A stretch of DNA of 64,000 bases. Source: Diphasiastrum complanatum (lineage: Eukaryota > Streptophyta > Lycopodiopsida > Lycopodiales > Lycopodiaceae). How positions within the stretch are numbered: position 1 is the stretch's first letter; the number at the start of each line of letters is the position of its first letter. Positions 48,510-59,294 of the stretch are shown in pieces. The position numbers and the translations under genes are program-made. The stretch spans positions 68,286,755 through 68,350,754 of the forward strand of contig CM055095.1 in the NCBI GenBank assembly GCA_029204225.1, written 5' to 3'. Under the pieces are notes generated by a model. The model saw only the letters and a list, made by a program, of their open reading frames with translations, was not told where the DNA came from and searched no databases.

Positions 48510-49200
48510 TGTGAAAAATTGCCTACATTGGCAAATCTAGCCATGTAGAATATTGTACATTTTGTCAATATTGTTTGTTGGTTACTTGAATGGCCAAAGT
48601 GCCACTTGTACATACACACCTAAAGTAGGTTACCACGAGTCAAGAGGAGTGGTTGTGTCTATTTGGTAGTGATTCCTACTTTGTAGGATCTAGACCATGA
48701 TTTATGATGAGATTTGTACCTACCATGCACCTACCAAGCATGACTCTTGGATCTAGACCAGGGTTTTCACATTAGGGCAAGAAAGTGGAGTCTACTTCCT
48801 TATTACATGCTGGATTTTCACCTAACTTTGCAAAGGAAGTGTGTTTTACTATTTATTTCCATTCTCCATAGTGAGAAGATAGAAACTTTTTGGAGCCTCA
48901 AGGAGAAACTCGAGTTTCCTCTCATTGTATGGTGATTACTCTATTTTTCCAATGAAACCCAGCTTTGGCACTTTGTAAACATTGTCTACAGGCCGTACTA
49001 CAGCCTTATTTCCACACGTGTGGAGTTGGATTAGACTATTTGATCAATGCTTTGATTGTCTCTACTTGTTTCCTATCAAGCTGCTAAACTAGATCTTGTT
49101 TTCTGATGACTAGTTTCTGATAGATTGTTTAACAAGCATACAATCACCTTGTGGATCATTCAAAGATCCATTTATGGTCCTTAGTACTGTACTTTTCACA
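48510..49200 (+). repeat. 5' LTR, 691 bp
   Basis: Starts TGTGAAAAATTGCC, ends TACTTTTCACA. It has CCACACGTGTGG near 49013. Substitutions against the 3' LTR are seen in GTG(C/T)CAC, AGTG(G/A)TTG, CTAT(T/G)TAT and AACA(T/C)TG. Confidence 0.95.
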
Positions 49201-49213
49201 TGGTATCAGAGCC
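49201..49213 (+). promoter_or_regulatory. primer-binding site (tRNA-iMet)
   Basis: TGGTATCAGAGCC begins at the first base after the 5' LTR. Confidence 0.92.
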
Positions 49214-49832
49214 AAGTACAAGGCCATTGATCTGTGTTTGAATCTAATCCAGTTTTAGCAGGTTTTGGTGCAAAAAGCTAGTATTGGAAGGGCGAGCTGG
49301 TATCCAGGTTTTGGTGAGGGGATTTGATCCCAAACTTTTTCAGGATCAAAATCCGTACTGTTCACACGTGTGGGCATCTCTGAACCAGCATTTAATAACC
49401 CATATTCATTGGATCATAGAAAATTCATATGGTGTCAGTTTGATGTAATTTTTGGTGCAAATCCTAGGATAAGCTACCAAGATCACTTGCCATTGATTAG
49501 TTTTGAATTTGTTTCATGAAAACTAATTAATCTAGGCTGATTTCAGACCTTCTTAAAGTGGAAACCAGGTCTTGAAAGTACATCAAAGTGAATGAGAGAG
49601 ATAGAGTCAGTTTTTTGTCCAAGAATAGCCAAAATTGGCAAGATTTGCTTGAGTGTAGTTTTCATCTCATCTTATCGTCATTCCAGCTTGTGAGGGAGTG
49701 ATATAACTGTGATTACAAATCCATCTGTTGGATTAGAAGTCAACATTTGAGTGAAACACTGCAAGTTTGAAACCTTTGTGAGTTTCAGGTCCAAACAAAT
49801 CTATATCTTGTGTGTAGAATCTTGCTAGTAAG

Positions 49833-52800
49833 ATGGGATCAGTGGGAGCCTACCTTCTAGAAGCTAGTGAGAGGTTAAATTCTACCAATTATGCTATTTG
49901 GAAAGTGAGTATGGAGTCACTAATGGTGCTCCAGGATCTTTATGAGTTTATAATAGATGATGAAGATGAACCTCTAGGTGCACAGGAATTAGTGAGATAC
50001 AAGAAGAGGTCTAGGCTTGCACTTCACTGTATTAAGATGAATGTAAGCAATGATCTTTTAAGGGAAGTATCATCATGTAAGAGTGCTAAAGAGGCTTGGG
50101 AATCTTTAAAATCTATCTATGAGTCTAGTAACACTTCGAGGGTTCTCATGCTTAGGAACCAGATTCTACAAAGCATGAAGAAGAGTGATGAGAATGCACA
50201 AGATTATGTGCTAAGAATCAAGTCTCTTAATAGGGAGTTAGCTTCCATTGGAGAGAAGATTCAAGATAGTGAGCTTGTTCAGAGTGTCCTAAATGGTCTA
50301 GGGAGTGGCTTTACAAATTTGGTCCAAAGCTTTGCAATCCAAGACACTTTGCCTACTATAGAAAAGCTACACAGTGTATTAGTAGCTGAAGAGTGTAGGA
50401 TGTTGCATACCAATGCAAGAATGAATGCTATTTCTCTGTAGGATGGTGATGAGAAAGCTAATTTCTCATTTAAAAGCAAGAAGAAGACCAATGGCAAGAA
50501 GAAGCACTTCAAGGAGACCAAGGAGGAGGATGAGGCTTCAAGCTCAAAGGGCAAGATCAAAGACAAGTCCAAGTACAAATGTTTTTTCTGTGGAAAGAAA
50601 GGACATTTTGCATCAGAATGTCTCAAAAAGAAGAAGGCACAAGAGAGCAAACAAAGCAACATTGCACATCAGGAGGAAGAGGAGGATGAAGAGTCATCCT
50701 TGATGGTTTCCAACAAACCACCATCATCCAAGAGCAACACCAATGATTCTTGGTGGATTGATAGTGGGGCAAGTTCCCACATGACATATCAAAAGGACAT
50801 ATTCTCCACCTTACTTTCTTACAATGACTTACATAGATCAATCTATACTGCAAGTAGTCAAGAATGTAAGATAAGTAGAATAGGAACAATTCCCTTGTAT
50901 GTGGGATCATCCAAAAGGATGAATCTAGATAATGTTCTTTATGTTCCTAAGTTAACCAAGAATTTGCTTAGTGTTGGCCAGTTAATGGATAATGGCCTAG
51001 ATGTACAATTTAAGCATGGAGTTTGTTCCATCCTTAGAAATGATGAATGTATAGCCAAAGGCTTTAAGCAAGGTAGATTGTTTAAGCTTGATGCTAATAT
51101 TGCAGTGGAGAGTGTTAACTTGGCAAAGGTGGAGCTATCAAAGGTGGAACTGTGGCACAAAAGGTTGGGCCACCCCAACTACAAAGCCATGGAATCTATG
51201 ACTACAAAGGAGCTTGCAATTGGACTCCCCAAGCATTTGTCAAAGTGTGGGAAGAGATGTGAAGCATGCAGCCTCTCAAAGGCTCACAAGCTACCCTTCT
51301 CAAGATCTACATCAAGATCAAACTCTCCTCTTGAACTCATCCATTCGGATGTTCATAGTTTTTCACATGAGTCTAATGGTGGTGCCAAGTACTATGTAAT
51401 CTTCATTGATGACTATTCTAGATTTTGTTGGATGTACCTCTTGTCTAGCAAATCAATGATGTTTGATTCTTTTGTAAAGTTCAAGACTTTGGTAGAAAAT
51501 CAACTTAGTACCAAGATTAAGGTATTAAGGAGTGATAATGGAGGTGAATATGTCTCCAATAAGTTGATTGACTTTTGTATTTCTAATGGCATAAAGAGGG
51601 AGTTGTCATGTCCATACACCCCTCAACAAAATGGAGTGAGTGAGAGAAGAAATAGATCTCTTTGTGAGTGTGCTAAGGCCTTAAGGCTAGATGCTTCTCT
51701 ATCCAAACCATTTTGGGGTGAAGCAATAACTTGTGCTAACTATTTGTGCAATAGATTGCCAAACCAAGCCATTGGAGGAATCACACCATTTGAAGCTCTA
51801 TTTGGAGAGAAGCCCAATCTCAAAGATCTCAAAGTTTTTGGATCCACTTGCTACGTACACCAATCCTTGGATAAGAGAAGGAAGGATGATGCAACATCCA
51901 TCAAAGGCATCTTTGTGGGATATGGTGAGAATAGCAAAGGTTATAGAGTCTTCAATCCCATCACTAGCAAGGTGATAGTGAGTAGGGATGTTATTTTTTA
52001 TGAAGGACATGCTTGTGATTTGGATGATAATGCTACTAATCATCTTGATGCCAAGGATCATGCTAGGATGGAGGAGGAGCTTCCAAGTGAAGAAGAACTT
52101 GAGGATCCACCTCAAGATGCAAGAACTCCAAGAACTCCAAGAAGATCCACAAGGGCAAGATCCGAGCCATTGAGGCTCACCTATGATGGTCAAGGTGATC
52201 AAAGGGTAGGCTCATCATCTTTCACATCTTACACCTTTCTTACTTCAATGTTAGATGAGCCAACATGCTATGAAGATGCTTGTAAGTCTAAAAGTTGGAT
52301 GGATGCTATGCAAGTAGAGTATGATGCTCTTATTGAGAATCATACTTGGGATCTTGTGGATCTTCCTCAAGGGAAGAAACCTCTTGATTGCAAGTGGGTG
52401 TTTAGATTGAAGTATAATCAAGATGGATCAATAAGCAAGCATAAAGCTAGGCTTGTTGCCAAAGGTATTTTACAAACCAAAGGCATTGACTATGATGAGA
52501 CTTTTGCTCCTGTGGCTAAGCTTGTTACTATCAGGTTGATCATTAGTCTTGCTACAACCTTCAATTGGGAGCTATTCCAACTTGACTTCACAAATGCATT
52601 CCTCAATGGTTATTTGGAGGAAGAGATCTACATGAGGCAACCCGAGGGCTTCATCAAGGCAAAGCATGAAGGAAAGGTGTGTTTTTTGAAGAAGAGCCTT
52701 TATGGGCTCAAGCAAGCACCTAGAGCATGGTACTCTAGGCTAAACTCTTTTCTCATTTCCATCAATTTTGTAATGAGTGCCTATGATCCATCATTGTATA

Positions 52801-53855
52801 TAAGTTTTCATGATGGCATGATCATTATTCTTGTTTTGTATGTAGATGACATTATCTTGAGTGCTAATGATCTAGATGGAATTAGAAACGTAAAAATTGC
52901 TTTAGCAAAAGAGTTTAAGATGGTAGATCTCGGCCTATTGAGCTTCATTCTTGGAATAGAGGTTATTAGAGGATGTGATTTTAGCCTCATTTGTCAATCT
53001 AAATATGCTACATCCATCCTAGATAGATTTGGAATGAAGAATTGTAAAGGCATTGAGACACCAATGGAGCAACATGTAAAAGCATCTATTGGTTGTGATG
53101 AAGCATCCTTTGAGGACATCACATTATATAGAAGGCTTATTGGCTCCTTGATCTATTTAACTATAACTAGACTTGATCTTAGTTATAGTGTTGTAAAGTT
53201 AAGCCAATTCATGCAAAGTCCTCTAGTTTCACATTGGAAGATGGCCAAAAGAGTTCTTAGATACATTTCATTCACTAAGAATTTTGGTATTTTGTATAGA
53301 GGAACTAATCTTGGCTTAAGAGCCTATAGTGACTCGGATTTTGCAGGTGACAAAGTGGATAGAAGATCAACAAGTGCCTTTGCCACCTTTCTATGTGATG
53401 GAGTAGTATCATGGCTTTCCAAAAAGCAAGATACCATCTCCCTATCTTCCACAGAATCCGAATACAAGGCCTTGACATCAACATGCAAGGAGGTCTTGTG
53501 GCTCAAAAGGCTATTGGTGGAGCTTCATGTCATGGAAGAGGAGATCCCTATCATCTATTGTGACAACAAATCAGCCCAATCACTTGCAACTAATCCTACA
53601 TTCCATGCAAGGAGCAAACACATCGAAATTGCTCATCATTTCGTGAGGGAAAAAGTGCAAGCTAAAGAGATCAAGCTCCAACACGTGTCATCATCAAGTT
53701 GCTTGGCTGATTTGTTTACTAAACCTTTACCTAAAGATTCATTTGTCAAGCTTAGATCTTCAATTGGAGTTATTGATAAAAGCATTGTGATCTCCAAGGC
53801 TAGATTTGAGGAGGAGTGTGAAAAATTGCCTACATTGGCAAATCTAGCCATGTAG
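49833..53855 (+). CDS. copia Gag-Pol polyprotein with one internal amber stop
   Basis: It starts MGSVGAYLLEASERLNSTNY with a good gag N-terminus. The gag capsid runs to a TAG at 50439-50441, after which the same frame continues without further stops to TAG 53853-53855. After the amber codon come the CCHC knuckle CFFCGKKGHFASEC (about 50580-50621), protease WWIDSGASSHMT (about 50754), and pre-integrase LWHKRLGHPN. The integrase has D (SDVHS), D (SDNGGEY, about 51534) and E (GVSERRNRS, about 51641). RT YVDDII is at about 52839, and RNase H has YSDSDFAGDK and SSTESEYKAL. GAT follows the TAG. The expected residue is probably Gln (CAG to TAG), so one transition separates the frame from being continuous. 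Confidence 0.93.
53806..53816 (+). promoter_or_regulatory. polypurine tract
   Basis: TTGAGGAGGAG directly before the 3' LTR TGTGAAAA. The polyprotein frame runs through it and ends inside the LTR. Confidence 0.75.
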
Positions 53856-54507
53856 AATATTGTACATTTTGTCAATATTGTTTGTTGGTTACTTGAATGG
53901 CCAAAGTGTCACTTGTACATACACACCTAAAGTAGGTTACCACGAGTCAAGAGGAGTGATTGTGTCTATTTGGTAGTGATTCCTACTTTGTAGGATCTAG
54001 ACCATGATTTATGATGAGATTTGTACCTACCATGCACCTACCAAGCATGACTCTTGGATCTAGACCAGGGTTTTCACATTAGGGCAAGAAAGTGGAGTCT
54101 ACTTCCTTATTACATGCTGGATTTTCACCTAACTTTGCAAAGGAAGTGTGTTTTACTATGTATTTCCATTCTCCATAGTGAGAAGATAGAAACTTTTTGG
54201 AGCCTCAAGGAGAAACTCGAGTTTCCTCTCATTGTATGGTGATTACTCTATTTTTCCAATGAAACCCAGCTTTGGCACTTTGTAAACACTGTCTACAGGC
54301 CGTACTACAGCCTTATTTCCACACGTGTGGAGTTGGATTAGACTATTTGATCAATGCTTTGATTGTCTCTACTTGTTTCCTATCAAGCTGCTAAACTAGA
54401 TCTTGTTTTCTGATGACTAGTTTCTGATAGATTGTTTAACAAGCATACAATCACCTTGTGGATCATTCAAAGATCCATTTATGGTCCTTAGTACTGTACT
54501 TTTCACA
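53817..54507 (+). repeat. 3' LTR, 691 bp
   Basis: Same start and end as the 5' LTR and the same length, followed by the ATTGT target duplication. Confidence 0.95.
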
Positions 54508-54512
54508 ATTGT

Positions 54513-55480
54513 GGCTTCGGCCTCTACCATCTTGGTAGCATAGTCCATGGCAACGAGTATGTAACGACGACAAGTTTTACGCGTGATCGGTTAGATAGGT
54601 CCTACAAAATCTATCCCCCACTTCTCAAAGGGTGCTAAGGGGATAATTGGAGTAAGCGGCCAATGTGTTGCGAAGCTGGGTTTCCTCATCCTCTGGCATG
54701 CATCACATTTTTTAATGAATAATTTAACATCTCTATAGACGGTAGACCACCAATATTTAGCATTGAAAATATGTTTTACAGTTTTTTTAAGAGCATAGTG
54801 ACCCCCCGAATCTTCCTCATGTAATGCACTTATTACAGGAATTATCTCAGTTGGTTCTAAACATCGGCGGAGACTATCGTCAGTTCCTAATTTATACAAT
54901 ATACTATTTACAATCGTATAAGGTCCTACCTTAGAAAGAAAAACAGTTTTTTGATGTTTATTAAAATGTTCAGGATATATTAGGGCCTGAAAGAAATTAA
55001 TAACGTCCATATAAATTGATGTTTCTGATTGAATACGCATTATATGTTCATTTGGAAATTCATCAGAAATGGGTTCTAATTGATTTTTTGTTTGGAGGCG
55101 GGATATATAATCAGCATTTTGATGATCCTTGCCTCTTCTTAATTCTACTTCATAATTAAACTCATCTAATAATAATATTCATCTAGCTATTCTACCCGAA
55201 AGATCAAGTTTAGTCACTAAATGTTTTAATGCGTAGTGATCTACGTGAAAAACAAAAGGGTATCCTAAAAGGTAATGTCTAAATTTCTTTACTGAATAAA
55301 TCATCCCTAGTGCTTCTCGCTCTGTAGCGAAATAATTCTTTTCTAATGCAGCGAGTTGCCTTCCTGCATAGTGAATTGGATAATTTATATTTTAGTCATC
55401 TTTCTGACTAAGCACTACACCTATCGCAAACGATGATGTGTCTACATATACATGGAATTTTTTAGCCGAATTTGGAGGTC
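54513..55480 (-). pseudogene. gypsy RNase H and integrase
   Basis: RNase H reads KFHVYVDTSSFAIGVVL, YFATEREALGMIYSVKKFRH, and FHVDHYALKHLV. TAA and TGA stops occur after SQKDD and in the WILLLDEF motif. The integrase zinc domain reads HEEDSGGHYALKKTVKHIF, then CDACQRMRKP; the core starts PFEKWGIDFVGPI, breaks at a stop, and continues AMDYATKMVEAEATIVKNDA across the copia insertion. Confidence 0.82.
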
Positions 55481-55485
55481 TAACC

Positions 55486-57288
55486 CTAGTGGCTTCTGCT
55501 AATGACTGTTCCAAGTTTGCTGATGGTCCTATGTCCAATGGTACTCAACAAATTTTTTAGTAAACTTGTTAAAGAAGCTACTATTATAGCATAATCTTTA
55601 ATTATCCTCCGATAGTAACCTACATGTCCTAGAAAACCTCTAAGCTCTCTTAAATTGGTTGGTTCTAATAATTCTGAAATCATTTTTATTTTTTCGATGT
55701 CGGCTTGTATACCATCCTTCGAAATTTTATGCCCTAAAAGGATGTCTTCCCTCATCCCAAAGTAACACTTAGCTGGATGCAGTTTAAGAGATGTCTCTTG
55801 ACATCTTCTCAATGTTTTCTCTAATGCATCTAAATGGTTTTTAGTTGATGAATAGACACAAAAGACAACCATAAAAATTTCTAAAAACTTTCTTAAATTT
55901 TTTTGAAAAATATTTGTCATCATACGTTGGAATGTGGCAGGTGCATTACAAAGACCAAAGGGCATTCGTGTATATGCATATGTCCCCCAATCAGTGGTGA
56001 AAGTAGTTTTGGATCTATCTTCCTCTTTTATAAAAACTTGGTTATAACCTGAGAATCCATCTAAAAAACTATAATGTTCATGTCCAGCTACCTGGTCAAG
56101 AATGGTATATGTATACAACAGAGGATGATAATCTTTTGTTGTGGCAGCATTTAGTTTTCTAAAATCTTGACAAACTCTAATCTTGCCCGTGTTCTTCTTA
56201 GGTACTATAACTATTGGTGACACCCACTCACTGCTTAGAACATGATATATAATACCCGCTCTAAGACATCTATCTAATTCGTCTTTTACTAATAAAGAGT
56301 ACTTTGGATTCAATCTATATTGGCGCTGCCTAACATGTATTGTTTCTTGAATGAGATCTATTCTATGTTCACCCCATTTAACTGGTATAACTGTTAAATC
56401 ATCCATCGACCAAGCAAACATATTTTGGTATTTTTTAAGAAGCAATATATACTCTTCATGTTCTTGGTCCGATTGGTGTTTATATAGATTCAAAGTTTTA
56501 CCTTTATTAATTTCTATTTCTACATAATCTGTTTTATCTACCATCCCCTCAGTCAGACTTGTTCTGGTTCCACCCAGAACTTCTCTTGACTCGGATGTTG
56601 TCGGTATGTCTACTTCCTCATCAATCTCATAGCATTCTATGAAATTGATCCATGATTCGGCAGGTCTAGCTAACTCCTCACCCCATCTCAAAAGGTGACC
56701 CCCTATTGGACTGGCTATGAGAATACCTGGAAAAAATATCTGTTTGGTAGACCAATTTATAATAGCATCTGCTTGATATAACCATGGTCTTTCAAATAAT
56801 ATCGAATAAGGTGGTGTATCTACTGGATTTATGACAAGAAAATTCATAACAAACGTCTCTGTCTCTATAACTACGTTAATACCTTTTAGCTCGCCTACTG
56901 GTATACATTTAGTCGCATCTGCTAAATGGATTTCATGATAAGTGATAGGCTGTATCTGGTTTTCTAATCCTAATTCTTTAACCATTGTTTTTGTTACTAG
57001 GTTGATACTAGATCCTGAGTCTATTAGTATTCTATCTATGGTTTGATCTCCTATGATCACACTAATCTCTAGAACTCCACAATCTCCTCTATCTACATAT
57101 TCTACTCTATTACTGTATGCCGGTATTCTTAAGGTAACTAACATCTCCCCTTCCTCAGTCCCTACTGATTGAAGCCCTTCTTCCTCCGAAGTATAGCTCG
57201 AGGAAGATGTAGGTGTCTCACCTTCGTACTTATCTTTTTCCCATGATATGGAAATTCTTTTATGACTTTTTCCAGTCGGTGTCTCCAT
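55486..57288 (-). CDS. gypsy retropepsin-RT frame of 600 codons
   Basis: One open frame begins METPTGKSHKRIS. The retropepsin motif ILIDSGSSINLVTKTMVKEL lies near residue 90 and the domain ends ERPWLYQADAIINW near residue 170. RT follows: HRIDLIQETIHVRQRQYRLN, EWVSPIVIVPKKNTGKIRVC, FLDGFSGYNQVFI, and MPFGLCNAPATFQRMM. The catalytic pair expected in 'EIFLDDF' reads EIFMVVF, so both Asp are replaced by Val and polymerase activity should be lost even though the frame is open. The final part reads GFLGHVGYYRRIIKDYA and then loses frame. This is the longest intact gypsy frame in the window. Confidence 0.88.
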   Translation of the reverse strand: METPTGKSHKRISISWEKDKYEGETPTSSSSYTSEEEGLQSVGTEEGEMLVTLRIPAYSNRVEYVDRGDCGVLEISVIIGDQTIDRILIDSGSSINLVTKTMVKELGLENQIQPITYHEIHLADATKCIPVGELKGINVVIETETFVMNFLVINPVDTPPYSILFERPWLYQADAIINWSTKQIFFPGILIASPIGGHLLRWGEELARPAESWINFIECYEIDEEVDIPTTSESREVLGGTRTSLTEGMVDKTDYVEIEINKGKTLNLYKHQSDQEHEEYILLLKKYQNMFAWSMDDLTVIPVKWGEHRIDLIQETIHVRQRQYRLNPKYSLLVKDELDRCLRAGIIYHVLSSEWVSPIVIVPKKNTGKIRVCQDFRKLNAATTKDYHPLLYTYTILDQVAGHEHYSFLDGFSGYNQVFIKEEDRSKTTFTTDWGTYAYTRMPFGLCNAPATFQRMMTNIFQKNLRKFLEIFMVVFCVYSSTKNHLDALEKTLRRCQETSLKLHPAKCYFGMREDILLGHKISKDGIQADIEKIKMISELLEPTNLRELRGFLGHVGYYRRIIKDYAIIVASLTSLLKNLLSTIGHRTISKLGTVISRSH

Positions 57289-57289
57289 A

Positions 57290-57924
57290 TGGTCTCTGAA
57301 AATAATCTTCTTTTTCTTCTAGTGGGTTATAACATCGGCCTGATAGAACCATGGTCGTCCTAATAACACTCTATATGACGATTGTCTCGTAGTATATTAT
57401 AAAATCCATAAGAAACTCATGTCTCCAATATAAACTATAACCTGATATAGTTCTCCTATTGGTGATCTTCTAGTTGCATCGGCTAACCTTAAATGTCTTA
57501 AAGTGTGTGCTATTCTATGATGAATGTCTAATTCATGTGCTGTTTCTTCAGTCATTATATTTACACTAGATCCGGAATCTATGGGTACATTATCTAAGAT
57601 GCAGCCATTAATTACTACTTGAATCTCTGGTTGGCCTTCATCACCATAATTAACTAATCCTATGTTGACTACTGGTAACTTTGAATTTTTTCTCTTTTTA
57701 TTTTGCAAAAATTGCTTAATTTCTTTCTTATAATATTGGTTATCGTCTAATAACTGTTTAAAAGCTATATTGGGCATTCTAGAAACAAGGTCTTCGACAA
57801 TATTATAAGAATGGTTTCTAAGTGGTGACAGATCTCTAGGTATCTCGCTACTTATAACTGGATCAGAAAATGTCACTTTCTTAACTTTTCTAGTTTCTTC
57901 GTCTAAAAGCTTCTTAGCTTTCAA
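57290..57924 (-). pseudogene. additional retropepsin domain upstream of the first
   Basis: An open frame (57397-57924) reads INGCILDNVPIDSGSSVNIM, RLADATRRSPIGELYQVIVY, and then, after stops and a frameshift, VLLGRPWFYQADV-like sequence near 57350. The order VPIDSGSS, LADAT, PIGEL, GRPWFYQAD repeats the second retropepsin (LIDSGSS, LADAT, PVGEL, ERPWLYQAD). The two are clearly tandem relatives. The junction reads through KKKK...IIF into the METPTGK frame. Confidence 0.8.
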
Positions 57925-57995
57925 ACTAATATCAACATCATAATGTTTTTCACTAGACTTATCAAGCTTTAATTCTTTATTACTAGGAATTTTTA

Positions 57996-58410
57996 CTAAC
58001 TGTTCTGCGACCTTCGTTTTTTCTGTGCAATTTTCCCAGTTTTTGTCTTAGTTTTCTTCTTATCTTTAAGAGTTAAAGAATCTTTACTACTTCGTGTAGT
58101 TACTTTATTTATTTTTTCCTCTAAATCTGGCCATTGATGATCTTGATCTAACAATTCAGACTCTACTTCTATCCTCTGAACTATCATGTCAGTGTTAGTC
58201 TTAGATGACCGAAGGTCATCTTCCCTAGGCGAGTTTACAAACCTTAGGTTAGACCGTGGCTGTTGTGGCTGAGGACATTCAGTAGTGACATGCCCTTCGT
58301 CTTTACAGTTAGCGTAGAGCGGCACATATCCTGCTGATCTCCTGGGTTCAGGGCAATCAGGTGAATAGTGACTAGGGGCTCTGCAGTTGTAGCACGAACC
58401 CCTTACTCTT
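57996..58410 (-). pseudogene. gypsy nucleocapsid zinc knuckles and linker
   Basis: An intact CCHC knuckle CYNCRAPSHYSPDC near 58390-58350 is followed by a second one reading YANCKDEGHVTTEC, whose first Cys is Tyr. A basic, charged linker follows (VNSPREDDLRSSKTNTDMIV, KDKKKTKTKTGKIAQKKRR). It is cut at 58410 by LTR sequence. Confidence 0.82.
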
Positions 58411-59294
58411 GAGTACTAGAAGATAAGAGTTGACCATTTTTCTTAGATCCTATTTTGTAGGGAATATTCCTATATTCTAGGAGACTAGCTTTTTGGATTT
58501 TAGCCATGTTCTAGAAGGTCAACTATTGGATAAGGATCAAGGATGAATCAAATGGATAGATCTGAGTGATATGGCACTCTTCACAAGTGTGAAGACCTGC
58601 TGGACTGTACCAGACTTGTGGATGTACTTGATCCATAAAAGGCTCACCATTTTGCTAAGAAGATTGATGAGACTTTTGCATTGTACACTTTTGTGAGGTT
58701 CTAGTCATTTGTCTTGTGATTTCTATGAATGATTGCTATCTAGGATGATTGTGCTTATTGTTTCAGGTGCAGGCCGTATTGTGGACAGTACTCCACACGT
58801 GTGAGGCCGCTCTCACTAATTAATGATGTGTTGATCCATTGCTCTTGCTTAAATCCAAGTGTGGTGAATCTAGATCAAGATCTAATGTGTAGAACTTGAT
58901 GGATCCATTGATTAAGCAACCGATAACTCTCTATAATTGTAAAGTACAATCATTATTGTCCTAAAAACTGTAAATGGAATAATCTTCTGAGTATTCATCT
59001 TATTCTTCTTCATTAGAAGACACGTGTGAACATCCACTTGCCATGTGGGAGCATTTACTCATGCACATGCAAGGAAAAACTAATTTCTAGGTGACTAGTC
59101 AACTTGACTAAAAAACTAGTCATATCATGTTCACACTAACTAGATTGATACAAAATCAATTTAGATATATACAAGCATGAAAAGTACATCCTTTCATGCG
59201 TGGAAACAGGCTCCACACATGTGAAATCAGATCATCACATTATTCTAATGTTTGGTCATAACCAATGTCAAGTGAGAAGTGACAATTTTCAACA
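58411..59294. repeat. LTR of copia B, with inverted distal part
   Basis: 59019-59294 (minus) is the first part of the LTR, starting TGTTGAAAATTGTCAC after polypurine tract GAAGTGAGGAGGAG (59295-59308). 58411 to about 58975 is the remaining part of the same LTR but in plus orientation. The split point is at the ACACGTGTG / GAGTACTAGAAG junction that is continuous in LTR A (near 34340). It is best explained by an inversion of the distal ~560 bp. Confidence 0.78.

Larger units (their letters stand above)
48510..54507 (+). mobile_element. young full-length Ty1/copia retrotransposon, 5998 bp
   Basis: Two 691-bp LTRs (48510-49200, 53817-54507) differ at only about four positions by eye. ATTGT flanks both outer ends (48505-48509 and 54508-54512). 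The element has PBS, a single polyprotein frame with one in-frame TAG, and a polypurine tract, and it is inserted in the integrase of a minus-strand gypsy. All catalytic motifs of protease, integrase, RT and RNase H can be seen. It is the most recent insertion in the window. Confidence 0.96.
54513..58410 (-). mobile_element. Ty3/gypsy element, 5' gag to integrase, truncated
   Basis: Minus strand, in order: zinc knuckles (58390-58270), linker, a first retropepsin (57700-57300), a second retropepsin and RT (57288-55486), RNase H (about 55480-55090) and integrase (about 55040-54513). A copia interrupts the integrase at 54512; about 25 bp more of it are found at 48484-48509. The gag N-terminus is cut at 58410 by a copia LTR. 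No LTRs of this gypsy are seen. Confidence 0.86.

Noticed and set aside
50439-50441. TAG read as glutamine by a variant genetic code
   Set aside because: Repeated TAG for Gln suggested it, but the host exon at 1064-1138 and the intact copia frame both use TAG as a final stop, and CAG-to-TAG decay explains the pattern.
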